Positions 34,575-57,149 of a DNA stretch of 64,000 nt are shown here, piece by piece. Position 1 is the first letter of the stretch, and the number at the start of each line of letters is the position of its first letter. This DNA is from Psococerastis gibbosa. Its lineage: Eukaryota > Arthropoda > Insecta > Psocodea > Psocidae. The position numbers were made by a program, and so were the translations under genes. Location of the stretch: positions 9,782,874-9,846,873 of the forward strand of contig OZ020490.1 in NCBI GenBank assembly GCA_963971405.1. The letters run 5' to 3'. Under the pieces are notes generated by a model that saw only the letters and a list, made by a program, of their open reading frames with translations, ran no database searches and was not told the DNA's origin.

Positions 34575-36715
34575 TATGAGTCAAATTAACGCATAGTTTT
34601 ATAATACCTATGCTAGTATGTATGTGTTACTATACAACTTAGCTATATCTGTACATGGAGTACCTATTAATACTACAAATGTTATCTGTAGCCATATGTT
34701 AGAAAAATACACGAATTAATTTTTTTTACATTGTTTCCATTGGTTTTACAGTCATTGGGGTCTCAGGCTCCCCTAGCAATTGGGAAAAATAAGACTTTGA
34801 CTCTGAAATTAACGAGGTAATCGTTATAACCTTGTTTTTAAATGTACCTATAATTGTCATCTTGCCCCCCCCCCTTAAAAAGATTGAAATAACGCCCCTG
34901 ACCAGAGGAGGAAAACCTTATGACTGCGATATATCAATTTTCACAGAAATAATTATGTTCTCATGAAGAATAGAGTCCTATAAAGTTGACCCACATTCAC
35001 TTCCCGCCCAAAAATTTAAAATTTTAATTTCGGGAGGGGGGGGGGAGGTGACGGAGGTGGTCCGCTTCCTGAGAGCTGTTTTAGACGGTCCTGGAAAACC
35101 TAGTTGTTCAATGCGCTCCCGATAACAGCCTTGCAGCCGTCTTTTGCCAGATGGAGTTGGAAATGGCTGTATACTATAAAGCAAATAATTTTTTTTCTTT
35201 TCCTTGTCCATTATTCCCTGGACAAGGAGCATATATTACAAAAATAATAATAATAATTTCTTTCGGGGGCCACTCGCTACGTTTCCTATAACCAGCCATT
35301 GTACTAACGTAGTAGGTAGGATTTAAAAAAATATTTTTGGCACGGTTGAATGTCCCATCTCTCCTATATACGTAGAACTCTGATAAAGAAAAACAAATGT
35401 TCTCCTATATTTTGATGCATATCGACTGACCGATGCGTCCATATATGCACCAACCGGCCACAGTTATTGAACTTGATTTTGTAAATAAACTGTGGCCAAT
35501 GAGGTAAAATAGTAAAATTATTATAAAAAATATTAAAAGAATTAATTAGATGCTTAGAGCTTAGCTTTCACATGCAAACGGCGGCCATTTTGAATAATAA
35601 ATAAATAAATAAATAAGGATTTTTTATTGTTTCTATTACTAAGCCAACCTAGCGGAGTTAGGGCTAAAAGCCCTCTCTTACACTCAACTAGGAAGGCCCG
35701 GGACCACCTGCTTTACATGCCCTCCGAAGCATGGCCAGAAAATGTTGCCAGTGTGGGACTCGAACCAACAACCTTTCGGGTGAAAGCCATGCAGAGTCCG
35801 TACCACTACGCTACATGTCAAACTTCATAATATGGATATCGGTTTGTCGTCAGCGAACCTAGTGACCAAAACTGTCCCTAAAGAACCTCATTGGTGTCAG
35901 CCACATATTATGCATCAATCAGTAGGGGGCATTTCTTATACTGTGCGACATCTCATTTAAGTCATAGGCGACAAACGACATACGGTATATCCTGAAAACT
36001 TTCTAAAAAAATAATAATAAAATAATAATAAATGGACTCTGTGGGTGTCTGATTGCCTTACAGGATAGGGAGGGCCAGCAGATACAATATGTAGCGAAAA
36101 AAACTAACCGTACGAATAGCCAACGCTGCTGGGAATATTATATTATGCCTTTTCTTCTTCTTCTTCCCCCTTAATGCCCCGCGTGCGCAGCGTTTTTTTT
36201 TAGTGGGGGGGGGGGTCGCCCCGGACCCATTCCCATTTCCTGAACTCGCCCTCGCTAACGATACAAAGCCTCAAAGGATTAAATTAGCGATTTATAGGAG
36301 ATTTATTACATTGTAGTATTATATGGTTATAGGAGATGATGGTATACAAAATAAATGACTTATCAGTCCAAGTTTTAAAGCTATGCCCTCGGTATAAAAA
36401 AATTCGTGAAAGAAATGACCCGAAGAAAAACAGGGCAGGGAGAAAGTGAAGAACAATAATTCCTAATCACAGAGCTGTGGTGTAGACAAGAATAAAAAAA
36501 ACGAACAATAATAGTTAAATGGTTGTCAAAGACAAAGGGCTCAAAACAATGGTACTTTTAAAGGTATACTGCTCCAGCGCCAGAGTCCAAGATAGCCATT
36601 ACAATACGTTATTACGTAGGCTATATTTTGTCCCATTTTACATCTTCAAGTTATGGCCGGCTGGCTGGTTGGCAGCAACATAATTAAAAATGTAAAAAAA
36701 AAAACTGTCTCGGGC
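34575..36715. other. Non-coding apart from SINE-A
   Basis: Contains a MITE end at about 35345, a short hairpin around ggccacagttattgaact (35457-35500), and a cttcttcttcttc plus G10 block at 36157-36260. That block recurs at 58795-58870. Confidence 0.5.
35628..35822 (-). mobile_element. SINE-A copy
   Basis: Full family match, next to an AAAT repeat (35600-35617). Confidence 0.85.
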
Positions 36716-36718
36716 ACG

Positions 36719-36876
36719 CAATGGCGGTTCCACGGGGGGGGGGGGGGGGGGGGGTAAATTAATAAGATAGTAAAAAAAATTGAATAAAATCCAACTTTTC
36801 AACAACCAAAAGTTACTTTTTAAACGTACACAAAACTTGTGACCCCCATAAATTTTCCTCTAGATCCGCTCTTGAG
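36719..36876. mobile_element. hAT-like MITE with G20 run
   Basis: CAATGGCGGTTCCACGG at left and the complement of CAAGAGCGGATCTAGAGG at right. It includes the longest G run in the window. The 8-bp flanks do not match convincingly. Confidence 0.5.
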
Positions 36877-37252
36877 AGTACGTCGTACGAGTCATAGTCA
36901 AAAACTCAAAAAAGATATAGAGGAGACATCATTCTATCTAAGATGTCGCCTTAGCACCGTTTGCTGATAGGCTAGTTGCTCCTCTGAATTCCTCCATACT
37001 GTATTGGACTTTATCTAAAAGTATCTACGGTATCTCTTGTATGTAATTTTTTTTTCTTGTAAGCCGTGTAGGCAACAGTAAGCGACAGACTAAATATATA
37101 GCTCATAAAATTTCTGTGACGTGACATTTATAAATATATAGTTTCATCAAATCTTTAAGCTATAACAGGCAGCTTTATATTTCCCCCAATCTATATAGCC
37201 TAATGGTTAAGCTGAAAAACAATTCATGTACCGTATCAAGCACGCGCAAACG

Positions 37253-37267
37253 GGTTGCTAGGCAACC
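37253..37267. promoter_or_regulatory. RFX X-box-like palindrome
   Basis: GGTTGCTAGGCAACC matches the RFX consensus (two half-sites, 1-3 bp apart). A CCGCCATCTTG motif, the reverse of the YY1-type AAGATGGCGG, begins 1 bp later. This pairing is typical of ciliary gene promoters, but no flanking gene could be identified. Confidence 0.45.
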
Positions 37268-37739
37268 TCCGCCATCTTGCCATGGTTTTAAACCGTCCCG
37301 TGGCTGGAGACCGTTATCAATATGGCTGCAAATGTAGCCTGCACAAGATAAGTACACAATTTGGCGGGGAAAACCAGTAATAAGTGTAGCTTGCACGAGC
37401 TAAGTACAGAGTTTTGGACCGGGTCCAGGTACCCGTTCTGCTATGCTGCAATGTGTAAGACTTCGATATTTTTTGCGTTGGTACTTATCTCTGATAGTTG
37501 GCTTATGGTTAACGGGTGCCTCGTAAGGCATATTATGGCTCCCGCCGCTCGAGTTAATGCATTTCTATGCTTTAAACATTATTGGACGCATCAAGACCGC
37601 ACCATTAATGTAGCTGCCAAGCTGGCTTACAGCATAGTATATACAGGTATTGCTGACAGGCTTCCTCCATTTTACTGTGTAGCCTATCCTGAAGACGGAT
37701 GATAAAATGAGTAGCTCCCTCGAACAATGTTCTTTAACC

Positions 37740-37934
37740 CTAATTTTTTTCAAAACATGACGTGTTAAATGTACCACTAAGATCTACGGTATACCCTTCA
37801 GGGAATTCACTTCCGCCCAGTAGGTACCTATTTTTAGTTTTCAAATATTCGACAAATGACACCTCAATCCCCTTTGCATCTTTAGCGGGTACGCGTAAGA
37901 ACATAGCAGCCTCTGACTTTGACATTTTAATCAC
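37740..37934 (-). CDS. Candidate short coding exon, unrecognised
   Basis: The minus-strand frame reads MSKSEAAMFLRVPAKDAKG onward with balanced composition, preceded by a ttcag-like acceptor just upstream. A possible donor (gtacct) follows the YLKTKN segment. It could be an exon of an unidentified gene or a chance 64-codon frame. No domain is recognised. Confidence 0.2.
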   Translation of the reverse strand: MIKMSKSEAAMFLRVPAKDAKGIEVSFVEYLKTKNRYLLGGSEFPEGYTVDLSGTFNTSCFEKN

Positions 37935-38175
37935 TTCTGAATATATTTTATGAAAATTAGGGTTAGAACGTTATGCGAGGGAGGTATTCAAATGATGAAT
38001 AGCTGATGAATCTGCCCATGTAATGATACTATTTAATCATTATAGTCTTCAAGTTCCAGAATGAAGAAACAATAGCAGGGAAAGCCGAGATGTTCATTCA
38101 ATTTAACCAATCATTCAATCTAAGTTGAATAGATAATGAGAGTTAAGTAGGTAGGTAGCCTATAGTTCTATCAAT

Positions 38176-38690
38176 AGCCAATGTTCGGTAATAATTTTTT
38201 CATAACTACGTTGTAGAGTAGACAGTGGCGTATTCAGAGGGGGCACAGATTATCTTTCGGCGCTACGACCTTTGGCCTCTTCGACAAGCCTCCTTCATCG
38301 GTGATGAATCAGTACCGTAGCCAATGCTCGGTAATAATTTTAGCATAAATTATACGTTGTAGAGTAGACAGTGGCGTATTCAGAGGGGGCACAGATTCTC
38401 TTTCGGAGCTATACGACCTTTGCTGGCCTCTTCGACAAGTCTCCTTCATCTGTGATGAATCTGTAGCCAATGCTCGGTAATATTTTTTTTTTATAACTGC
38501 ATTGTAGAGAAGAAAGTGGCGTATTCAGAAGGGCCTCAAATTATCCATCGGCGTTACGACCTTAGGCCTCATCGACAAGTAATCTATGACTGGTTACGAC
38601 GTAGAGTAGACAGTGGCGTATTCAGAGGGGGCACATCGGCGTTACAACCTTTGGCTTCTTCAACAAGCCTTCTTCATCCGTGATAATAGG
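38176..38690. repeat. Tandem array of ~145-bp monomers, four copies
   Basis: Copies start at 38176, 38319 and 38465 with agccaatgYtcggtaat, and a fourth, 5'-truncated copy starts near 38592. Every monomer contains cagtggcgtattcagagggg, which looks like a hAT-type terminus. Confidence 0.85.
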
Positions 38691-39008
38691 CCGTGGTCGT
38701 TCTGAAAGTTCTGAAAGAAAATTACAGCCATAATAAGGCTATTAAGACTGCCAGGTCCAGTGCTGCACAGAAACTGTGCGGTTCCTGTTGCCAGCACTGC
38801 TTGCTGGATTGTACATTTGCCGCAATGTTTTACGTTGGAACCGGACAAACACAGTCACATTTCCCTTGCCAGTTGGCAGACAACCTTATACCTTCAGTGG
38901 CAAGGGAAAATCTTGACAGTGGGTAAATAGTTCTCCTTTATGGCTTTTCCATGTGTAACCCTGCAAAAATATGGCTATGCAGAGGTGCTAAAATGGGGAT
39001 ATTCTCCC

Positions 39009-39820
39009 CATTGGCGTAAATAGGGGGGCCTGCAGCCTGATCAAAGCGATTATAATACAGGGGTTAAATAAATACCCTAGGATTATAACTGTAAACAAAC
39101 AAATTTTGAATAGCACTTTCCATTATAAAATTATCTTGTTTACATTTTTATTACCAGCGCAGGGGATTAAATAAATACCGGTATTATAATCGCCTCGATC
39201 AGGCTGCTGGAGGCTAAAGGCATAGTATCCACAATAACGATAGGGAAATTAATTCTTAGTATGCTTATTTTACATGAAAGGCATCTTGAAAAAAATCAAC
39301 ATATTGAACAAGTACTTTCACAAAAAATATATTACCGGTACTCAAAATGCTTAAAACCCCAATACTTCTGACCTATTTTTTGACATTTTTTTCTCCGGGG
39401 AGACCCCCGGGCCCCCCTCAGTGGTAGGTTTATCCGTCGGTAATATCTCAACTGTAAGTTACTCCTTGCAAAATGGGGAAAACCTCGCGAATTTGGGGCT
39501 GATTATCAATTTTTTCTCCGGGGGAGACCCCCGGGCCCCCCTTTCTCCGGGATTTAACATGCGGAAAACCTCACTAATTTGGGCCTATTTATCATACCGG
39601 TACATACAATTTCAAAAACAAAAGTTTACTTATTAATTTTTTTGTTTTAATGAACTTGAATAGTTTAGTGTATTTCATAGGCCTACATATTAAAAAAATT
39701 AAATAATAAAAAAGTCATATAATTTACTAGGCATATTTCAGAAGACAATGAGTAAGGAATCAAAGTCTTGGGGGTCCTACACCCCCCCCCCCCCAGAAAT
39801 TTTGGGAATTTACGCCAATG
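39009..39820. mobile_element. hAT-like element with a nested MITE-F
   Basis: CATTGGCGTAAAT at the left and its complement at the right. The 8-bp flanks ATTCTCCC and ACTTTCCC match at 6 of 8. Two copies of a tctccgggggagacccccgg block lie inside. A MITE-F copy occupies 39029-39214. Confidence 0.65.
39029..39214. mobile_element. MITE-F copy 2, nested
   Basis: Ends as at 27249-27421, and the interior (gtaaacaaacaaattttgaa through ttgtttacattttta) is nearly identical. Confidence 0.85.
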
Positions 39821-40016
39821 ACTTTCCCGCATGGTTTTTGCTCATTCTAGTGTACGAGCAGTAATCTCAGAAGTTGAAGGATAGTCCTTCAAACCCAAAT
39901 TCACTTATAAAGTGCTCAACCTTTCGTCTTTCGCCTGCAAAAAATTGGTTAGGCATTATTGTAAGAATCTGTCACATTAGATTCGACTACATTAGAGAAC
40001 GGATGATGGGATAAAT

Positions 40017-40203
40017 CAGGCACGTAGCCAGGGAGGGGGCTTTGGGGGCTGAAGCCCCCCCCCCCAAATGTAAAAAAAAAGAAAAACGAAAAAAGGAGAT
40101 TATTATATATAAATTAGTGAAAACAGGTTTTTTTTTGTATAGGCCTATATTATTATGGAGCTGATCCATACACCCCCCGAATAAAATCCTGGCTACGTGC
40201 TTG
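40017..40203. mobile_element. hAT-like MITE with 8-bp duplication
   Basis: CAGGCACGTAGCCAGG and the complement of CAAGCACGTAGCCAGG. Flanks GGATAAAT and AGATAAAT match at 7 of 8. Confidence 0.75.
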
Positions 40204-40627
40204 AGATAAATGAAAGGAAACTGGATTCGAATCTCCATCTTACCTTAATATCGTATTCTATTGCGGTAAAGGTAATGGTGTAATATTATTTAACAATGGG
40301 TTAATTGGACATTGCCGACTGTGTTAATAGTCCTTGGAGGCAGGGGCCTCACAGGCATCGAACAATCAGGGCTGAGCCGATTGTCAGGGGAAGGGGCGAG
40401 TGGTTAAACTAGAGAGCTTAGGCCTACAGTTCAATCGGGAGAACCGGAAGTACCTACTCTTTAATTCACGAGAACACAAAAGCAATATGAGTCAATCGTC
40501 CAGAAACCATAAGTCCTTCTCAGGACTTGGCCTGATGATGGGAGTAGCACCCACTCCCGAAACGTCACCCTTTACCCTAACAATGGGCTTCGCCCTAATT
40601 GTTCGTTGACTGTGAGGCCCCGCCCTA

Positions 40628-40782
40628 GGCGGGTATTCCACATACGTCAATCGTCAATGAAAAAATGATGTAACAATGACGTAAATTGACGTGGTAGCAG
40701 AATTTTTAGTATGTCTTTAATATCTGCTAAAACGTCATTTTTCAATTTTTCATTGACGATTGACGTATGTGGAATAACCGCC
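40628..40782. mobile_element. Short MITE-H relative
   Basis: 155 bp with inverted ends GGCGGGTATTCCACATACG. The subterminal cattgacgattgacgtatgt is shared with the 48248 variant. Flanks CTA/TTA. Confidence 0.7.
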
Positions 40783-40885
40783 TTAAATGACCATTAACAT
40801 AGCAGGCAATGTAAGTCCAGACCCTTTGTTAAATTAATATCGTGTTATTGTTATCAACAATAATTAGAGGCAGGTCCTATATTAA

Positions 40886-41265
40886 GGTGCCCATTCTATT
40901 GACCGGCTAGGGCTATTTCCAAAAACGGTGACGTGGTAGCAGACATTCAAGACTTAGGTGGCGTTTCCACCGACCTCGCATTGCAGAATTGACGGAAATG
41001 TTTATTTTCCTCTATGCCATAGTTAAAATTGATCAATGATCATACAGTAAAATCACGAACAAACTAAAATTAAAAATTGTCGTCATGGGATATGTTAAGT
41101 ACAAACATTTTAATAGATTTCTATAGAAAGAAAAATTATAATTTCCGTCAATGTCATTTGCAATCTGCAATGCGAGGTCGGTGGAAACGCAACCTAATTC
41201 TTGAATGTCTGCTACCACGTCACCATTTTTGGAAATAGCCCTAGCCAGTCAATGGAATGGGCGCC
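40886..41265. mobile_element. MITE-H copy with TAA duplication
   Basis: GGTGCCCATTC and GGCGCCCATTCC ends with TAA on both sides. Arms include gaccggctagggctatttcc and gtggtagcagacattcaaga. Confidence 0.9.
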
Positions 41266-41470
41266 TAAGTCGAAATCCCGAACCTCTCCCCAATCCCGGG
41301 ATTGGCTCTGATAGGAATTGTCCGGTAACCATCTCAGCATTACTAAAAAAATAGTACCTATTAAGTCAATTACAATTTACTTTTACAATCTGCATGAACA
41401 GTAAGGCATCCTGAGTCTAGCCACTAAGGCGACTTCGATAGTTTTGTTTCGATAATTATTATTATTATAA

Positions 41471-41852
41471 GGTGCCCATTCCATTGACCGGCTAGGGCTA
41501 TTTCCAAAAACGGTGACGTGGTAGCAGACATTCAAGACTTAGGTGGCGATTCCACCGACCTCGCATTGCAAAGTTGACGGAAATGTTTATTTTCCTCTAT
41601 GCCATAGTTAAAATTTATCAATGATCATATACAGTAAAATCACAAACAAACTAAAATTAAAAAATGGCGTCATGGGATATGTTAAGTACAAACATTTTAA
41701 TAGATTTCTATAAAAAGAAAAATTCTAATTTCCGTCAATGTCATTTGCATTCTGCAATGCGAGATCGGTGGAAACGCAACCTAATTCTTGAATGTCTGCT
41801 ACCACGTCACTGTTTTTGGAAATAGCCCTAGCCGGTCAATGGAATGGGCGCT
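41471..41852. mobile_element. MITE-H copy with TAA duplication
   Basis: A second complete copy 205 bp from the first, closely similar, flanked by TAA (41468-41470 and 41853-41855). Confidence 0.9.
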
Positions 41853-41864
41853 TAAGGACCGATC

Positions 41865-42130
41865 GGAGTCCCCAACTGTCCCCCTCCAGCGAGACACCAA
41901 TGCCACTTAGTCTAAGTATGTGTCGAGTCCTGGCCACCTTCGAATTAACCGTGTGACTTTACTATGCTCCCCAAGTAGTTCGGAATCCACTATAATCAGG
42001 AGGTCCACTCTGTCAGTCTACTCTTATTCTTCTTGAAGTGAGGGAGTCTGCCCAGTGCCCTTAGGATGCCCCAAGTTAATAAACAGACTCACTCCCCCGC
42101 CAGGCTAACACGGTTGCTTAAAGCTAGTCA
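41865..42130 (+). repeat. Repeat C fragment, opposite orientation
   Basis: gtgtcgagtcctggccacct through caggctaacacggttgctta is the complement of the repeat C body. Confidence 0.75.
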
Positions 42131-42280
42131 CGTTAAAACCTGACTAAGGTATACAAAAACCTGTCTGAAAGTAATTCCTGTAAGAGTCGGCCATACCAAG
42201 TTCTGCATTTTTTTTATTATATTTTAAATTGTATAGTTTGTTGTGCTGTACCCCCCCCCCCCCTTTACCTCCTCATTGAA

Positions 42281-42382
42281 ATGTCTCAGTTATTTGTGAT
42301 ACCGGATTTTCGCTTCCTACTTAAACCTGCTGCAAGTGTGAATTCCACGGGCGCCCGTTTCGTCAACTCCCAGAAGTTTTCG
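42281..42382 (+). CDS. Candidate first coding exon, unrecognised
   Basis: Thirty-four codons start at an ATG and run without a stop straight into a consensus gtaagc donor. The N-terminus (MSQLFVIPDFRFLLKP) is hydrophobic and basic with no acidic residue after Asp9, which could be a mitochondrial presequence. No downstream exon was recognised, so this may be chance. Confidence 0.2.
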
Positions 42383-43497
42383 GTAAGCATTTTCTGCACC
42401 CTAACCCCTCTAATTAGCTAGACACAACTACTAAAAGCAGGCATTGGAAAAGAAACGAACAAACATTCATTGTAGAAAGAATGATAATAAACAAGAATAT
42501 CCAGTTACGAATAATAATTTAATTATGAAGTATTAACCGCTGGCTTTTGAAAGCGCAGTTGCTGAATCTCAAGCATAAATAAGCTACAATTCAAGATCTT
42601 AGTACGGACAACCTATTTGTAGGCATTTATTTACATTAAACCATGCTATATGCTTAGCTTCAAAGTTGGATGTTAATATTTAAAAAAAAACTTTGCGACC
42701 ATATGAGTGGCCTAACGAACGACACATGGCGCCGCAATCCATCCCCTCAAGTTTGAGTTTTATATAAGGCTATAAAGAATATTCTGTGAATCACTAACAT
42801 GACTTTTGCATTAACTTATTATTTATATTTGACGGCCAAATCCTGCCAACGATATTTTGGACACTAATGGTATTACTTCCGTTTGAATTTTGGCCTCTGG
42901 CAAACTGTTACTTGTCCTAACCTCTTCAACCTAAGTTAGTTTAATGCCATTATTGTATGAATGGTATAGAATCATACCGGGCAGTCCACACATTTCTGAA
43001 ATTGGGTTGTTGACACCGATGGATTCGTCTGGTTGAAAACTATCAATTAAATCTATTATCAGAAGCTAATTCTGGCATAATCCGGCGTAAAAAAAAAGTT
43101 CAAATATTGGGCTTAGAAGCAATCACAGAGCACTTTTTTGGCTCTTCTGGAAAAATTAACCGAAATGAACTTTGGCCGGTTTGCTTCTATACCACTTATA
43201 TACCATACAATATGTAGTCTTCAATGTCATCCCACACCGGGTACAAGCGCCAATGGACAAGCAGAGGCATGCTTACCACTGACAGAATGTAACAGGCGTA
43301 AGCGTGACATAGCCAAGTTGGGGCACGAGTCTTTATTACCCTAAAGTAATTCAAAGTTGTTTGGTTAGGGTTCTTCGGAACAAATTTGCATTGGAAGCTC
43401 GAGCCCAAGATGTTCTTAAACATATTTTGGTAAGGCTCTGACACCAGAAGCAGAACAGAATGGAGACGTTCCAACACACAATATGGCGATGTAAATT

Positions 43498-43868
43498 AAG
43501 TTGGAGTTGCTAGAGTTTAATAATTTACCATTGCTATGGTCATTTTATATTTCATGGGTACTGTCATGTAAGATGACCAAATTAGTGGTACTCACTCACA
43601 CTTAACTCAAGCAACTACCACTTATGTGTTAATTAACATGGCCACTCTTAAAAGTTGGAGTTGCTTAAGTTTAGTGATTTACCACTGCTATGGTTTGGCA
43701 AGAGCACGACTTCCCTCTTCGGGGCAGCAGTCTCCAAGGTACAAATTGCCATGATGATCGCCAATCTCCACAAGAAGAGGCATATAAAGAAAGAAGATGA
43801 ATATGGTCATTTTATATTTCATGGTAACTGTCATGTAAGATGACCGTAACTAGTAAGTCCAACTTATG
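43498..43868. repeat. Duplicated ~100-bp segment, second copy split by LINE-B
   Basis: aagttggagttgc through catgtaagatgacc occurs intact at 43498-43575. It recurs at 43652-43693 plus 43802-43856, separated by a LINE-B end. Confidence 0.8.
43694..43801 (+). mobile_element. 5'-truncated LINE-B insertion
   Basis: Encodes TTSLFGAAVSKVQIAMMIAN, the C-terminal end of LINE-B. The intact duplicate next to it is the empty site, and TATGG is repeated at both ends. Confidence 0.8.
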
Positions 43869-44794
43869 TGTTAATTTACATTGCCGTTCTTATTGTAAGT
43901 TGCAGTGTCCCAATAGCTTATTATATACCATTACAAAAGTCATCTAAACACAAAAATGGCGTATAGGCTACTCATATACGTCGGGTTTGAAGTCTCTCAG
44001 CAACACCACCACTCTGTGATCCCTGCCTATTATTTTTAAAGTTTTACAAAATTTACCACAAAAACGTATCAACCACAACGACTTTGGATTTCATATATAA
44101 ATCAAAACAACGAAATGGCGGCATATTTTGTGTACTTAAAATACTCAGAAAAGGTTGTTGAAAGCTACATATCCATTCCACCTTTAGTTTGTTAACATCT
44201 TGGATTGTAGTCATAGGATGAACGTAAGAAAACCATGTCAGAGCTAGACACTAAGCACTGCAATGACCACAACTTATAATCCGCCCTTCTTAGTGAAAAT
44301 TGTTTTCGTTGCACTGCTTAGGGGCTGCCTCTGACCTAGCTAACATACATTCGTTTCAACTGCGATCCACATAATACAATATTTTACTACTATTGCACCC
44401 TCCACCACCTGTTTAAAAATGCCTGTGTCGTCACATATGCATACGCAAGTAAAAAAGTACGATCCAAGCACAGAACGTTGGAAACAGACGGGGACATTTC
44501 ACATTATTCGCCAGTCAGACTTGTCTCTCTCTGACCTGTCAAGATCTTTATTACAGTAACAGGATAGAATCACCCGGATATAATTTTTTTTTTAAAAACT
44601 ATCTTTCACATTTACGGCCCTAAGGCAGTTCCCACCATCGTTAGCAAGGTCATGGTAAGTAATGCAACGCCAACTTTTATTATATGCCTGGCAACGGCTT
44701 GCAGCAGCGGTTGTTTTCCACTTATCACAACATGACACACGATAGTGGGACCCACCTAAAACTTTAAGTTGAAGTCAAAACAACACCTCCAAAT

Positions 44795-44808
44795 GTTGCC
44801 AAGGCAAC
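44795..44808. promoter_or_regulatory. Perfect RFX X-box-like palindrome
   Basis: GTTGCCAAGGCAAC is a perfect two-half-site X-box with a 2-bp spacer. A weaker similar site (gttgctatgacaat) lies about 50 bp downstream. The nearest recognised gene is UBE2D, whose 3' end is about 580 bp to the right, so the target is unknown. Confidence 0.45.
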
Positions 44809-45387
44809 CAAGTACCACCAATAAAATTAGCGCGACATTATTCCGAACTTAGTTGCTATGACAATGCGAAAGTGGAAAAGTAAACTAAGGGCTGTTCAGG
44901 CATGTTGACTTGCTAAAAGACTAGGCATGGCAGGCGTTCGCTAAGCAACTTAACAGCCATTAGAAAAATACATAGAAGAAGCATTCTTCCATAGCAAGTG
45001 CCTCCCACGTTCAGTCTTCTTAGCGGTCTTAAAAAGAATGGCCCTCGATTAACATCTCCACAATACACACCCATAATAAAGCTACGATTACACGCATCGC
45101 TGCCATAACAATTGAAGAGACCATTGCCAAGTTTTCCATTGAGGAGTCAGGTCTTCTTACTATTTACGTAAATAATTTAAACACCAATCCAACAATAAAT
45201 AGTGATATGCCGCCATTTCATAAAACCAAATTTAAACAAATTGAAAATAATACCTGCTTAATTCCAATACGTCCCACAACACGCTTCTAATAAGATAAAA
45301 ATTAATGTTAAAAAAAAAGAATCAGGGAGTTTGTTTTTGTATAGTCGCTGAGTCGGATGAAGTTTTTTTTGTTGTTGTTGAACATCA

Positions 45388-56173
<10,786 letters not shown>

Positions 56174-57149
56174 TTTTAGTATATAATTGTTAAATTACTA
56201 TTTATTTCTGATAAAACAGAAATGAGTTCCGCGAAAGGCCTTGATTTGGATTTCAAAGATGGCTGATTTTTACAAACGCAGGCCCCCTTATCGTTGAGCT
56301 TCTTTCTCAAAGTTCTAGCTCTACTAAACGTAAAATTTAATATAATTTATTATTGAAATATAATTAGAAATTGGTTGCAATGGCTATATTAAGTAGAATT
56401 CTAAAAATAAAAATTTATTTTTAGAAGTTTATTTTTATTTTAGTTAGTTTATTCATTCGCCGCTAGATGTCGCAATATTTCAGTATCCGTTCCCGCGTAA
56501 ATTAAGAAGTTGAACTTTTCTTTTAATGCATTTTATATTAAATCTGATATAACAAAAATAAAGTTCATGCGCTCAGATTCATTAATCATTACTAGCTTCA
56601 AACTGATAAAAACAATAAAATATGTGACAAAATGGTAATTTAAAAAATGTTATTATATTAATTTTTCTCATTTCTTAATAATGTCATAATTTTATTTATA
56701 ATTGTTTTCAGTAAAAACAGCTCTTCCTATTCCTATTGAAGTCTGAGAGAAGACGAACACTAACGTCTAACAGGATCATCACTCACGACACGTCATATTT
56801 ACTATATACCCCAGTGATACAAGTCTCTTTGAGCACTTAGTACTGTGGTAGACTTTTGAAAACTGCACAAGAAAAACTGGAATATACTATTTATTTACTT
56901 AATTACTTACTTACTTACTAGACAGCGCGGTGCCTAATGTTGACTGAAGCTAGTAAGACAAGTGTAAGACGTAATAATATCATAAACAAATAGACCAACA
57001 CGCATTATTATTAATTAAGGGCGTTTTATGGACATAGGCCTACTTGCAGAGGCCCATTAAACATTGCCCTGCCGACAACCCCATCACTTATATTGCTTTC
57101 GATTGAATTTCTAGCCTTGTAACTAATTCACTCCTCAATGTCAACTCAC
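56174..57149. other. Upstream flank of UBE2D
   Basis: Should contain the promoter and any 5' untranslated exon. No TATA box or clear initiator could be assigned. Confidence 0.4.

Larger units (their letters stand above)
36880..38175. other. X-box region and weak candidate exon
   Basis: See the X-box at 37253 and the candidate at 37740. No other exon could be supported, and the frame at 37361-37702 looks non-coding. Confidence 0.4.
42385..45387. other. Non-coding apart from duplication/LINE-B and X-box
   Basis: No exons recognised. The 3' flank of UBE2D is at the right end. Confidence 0.5.

Noticed and set aside
37361-37702. 113-codon plus-strand frame after the X-box
   Set aside because: Starts from a non-ATG codon, has no recognisable domain and overlaps minus-strand frames of equal quality.
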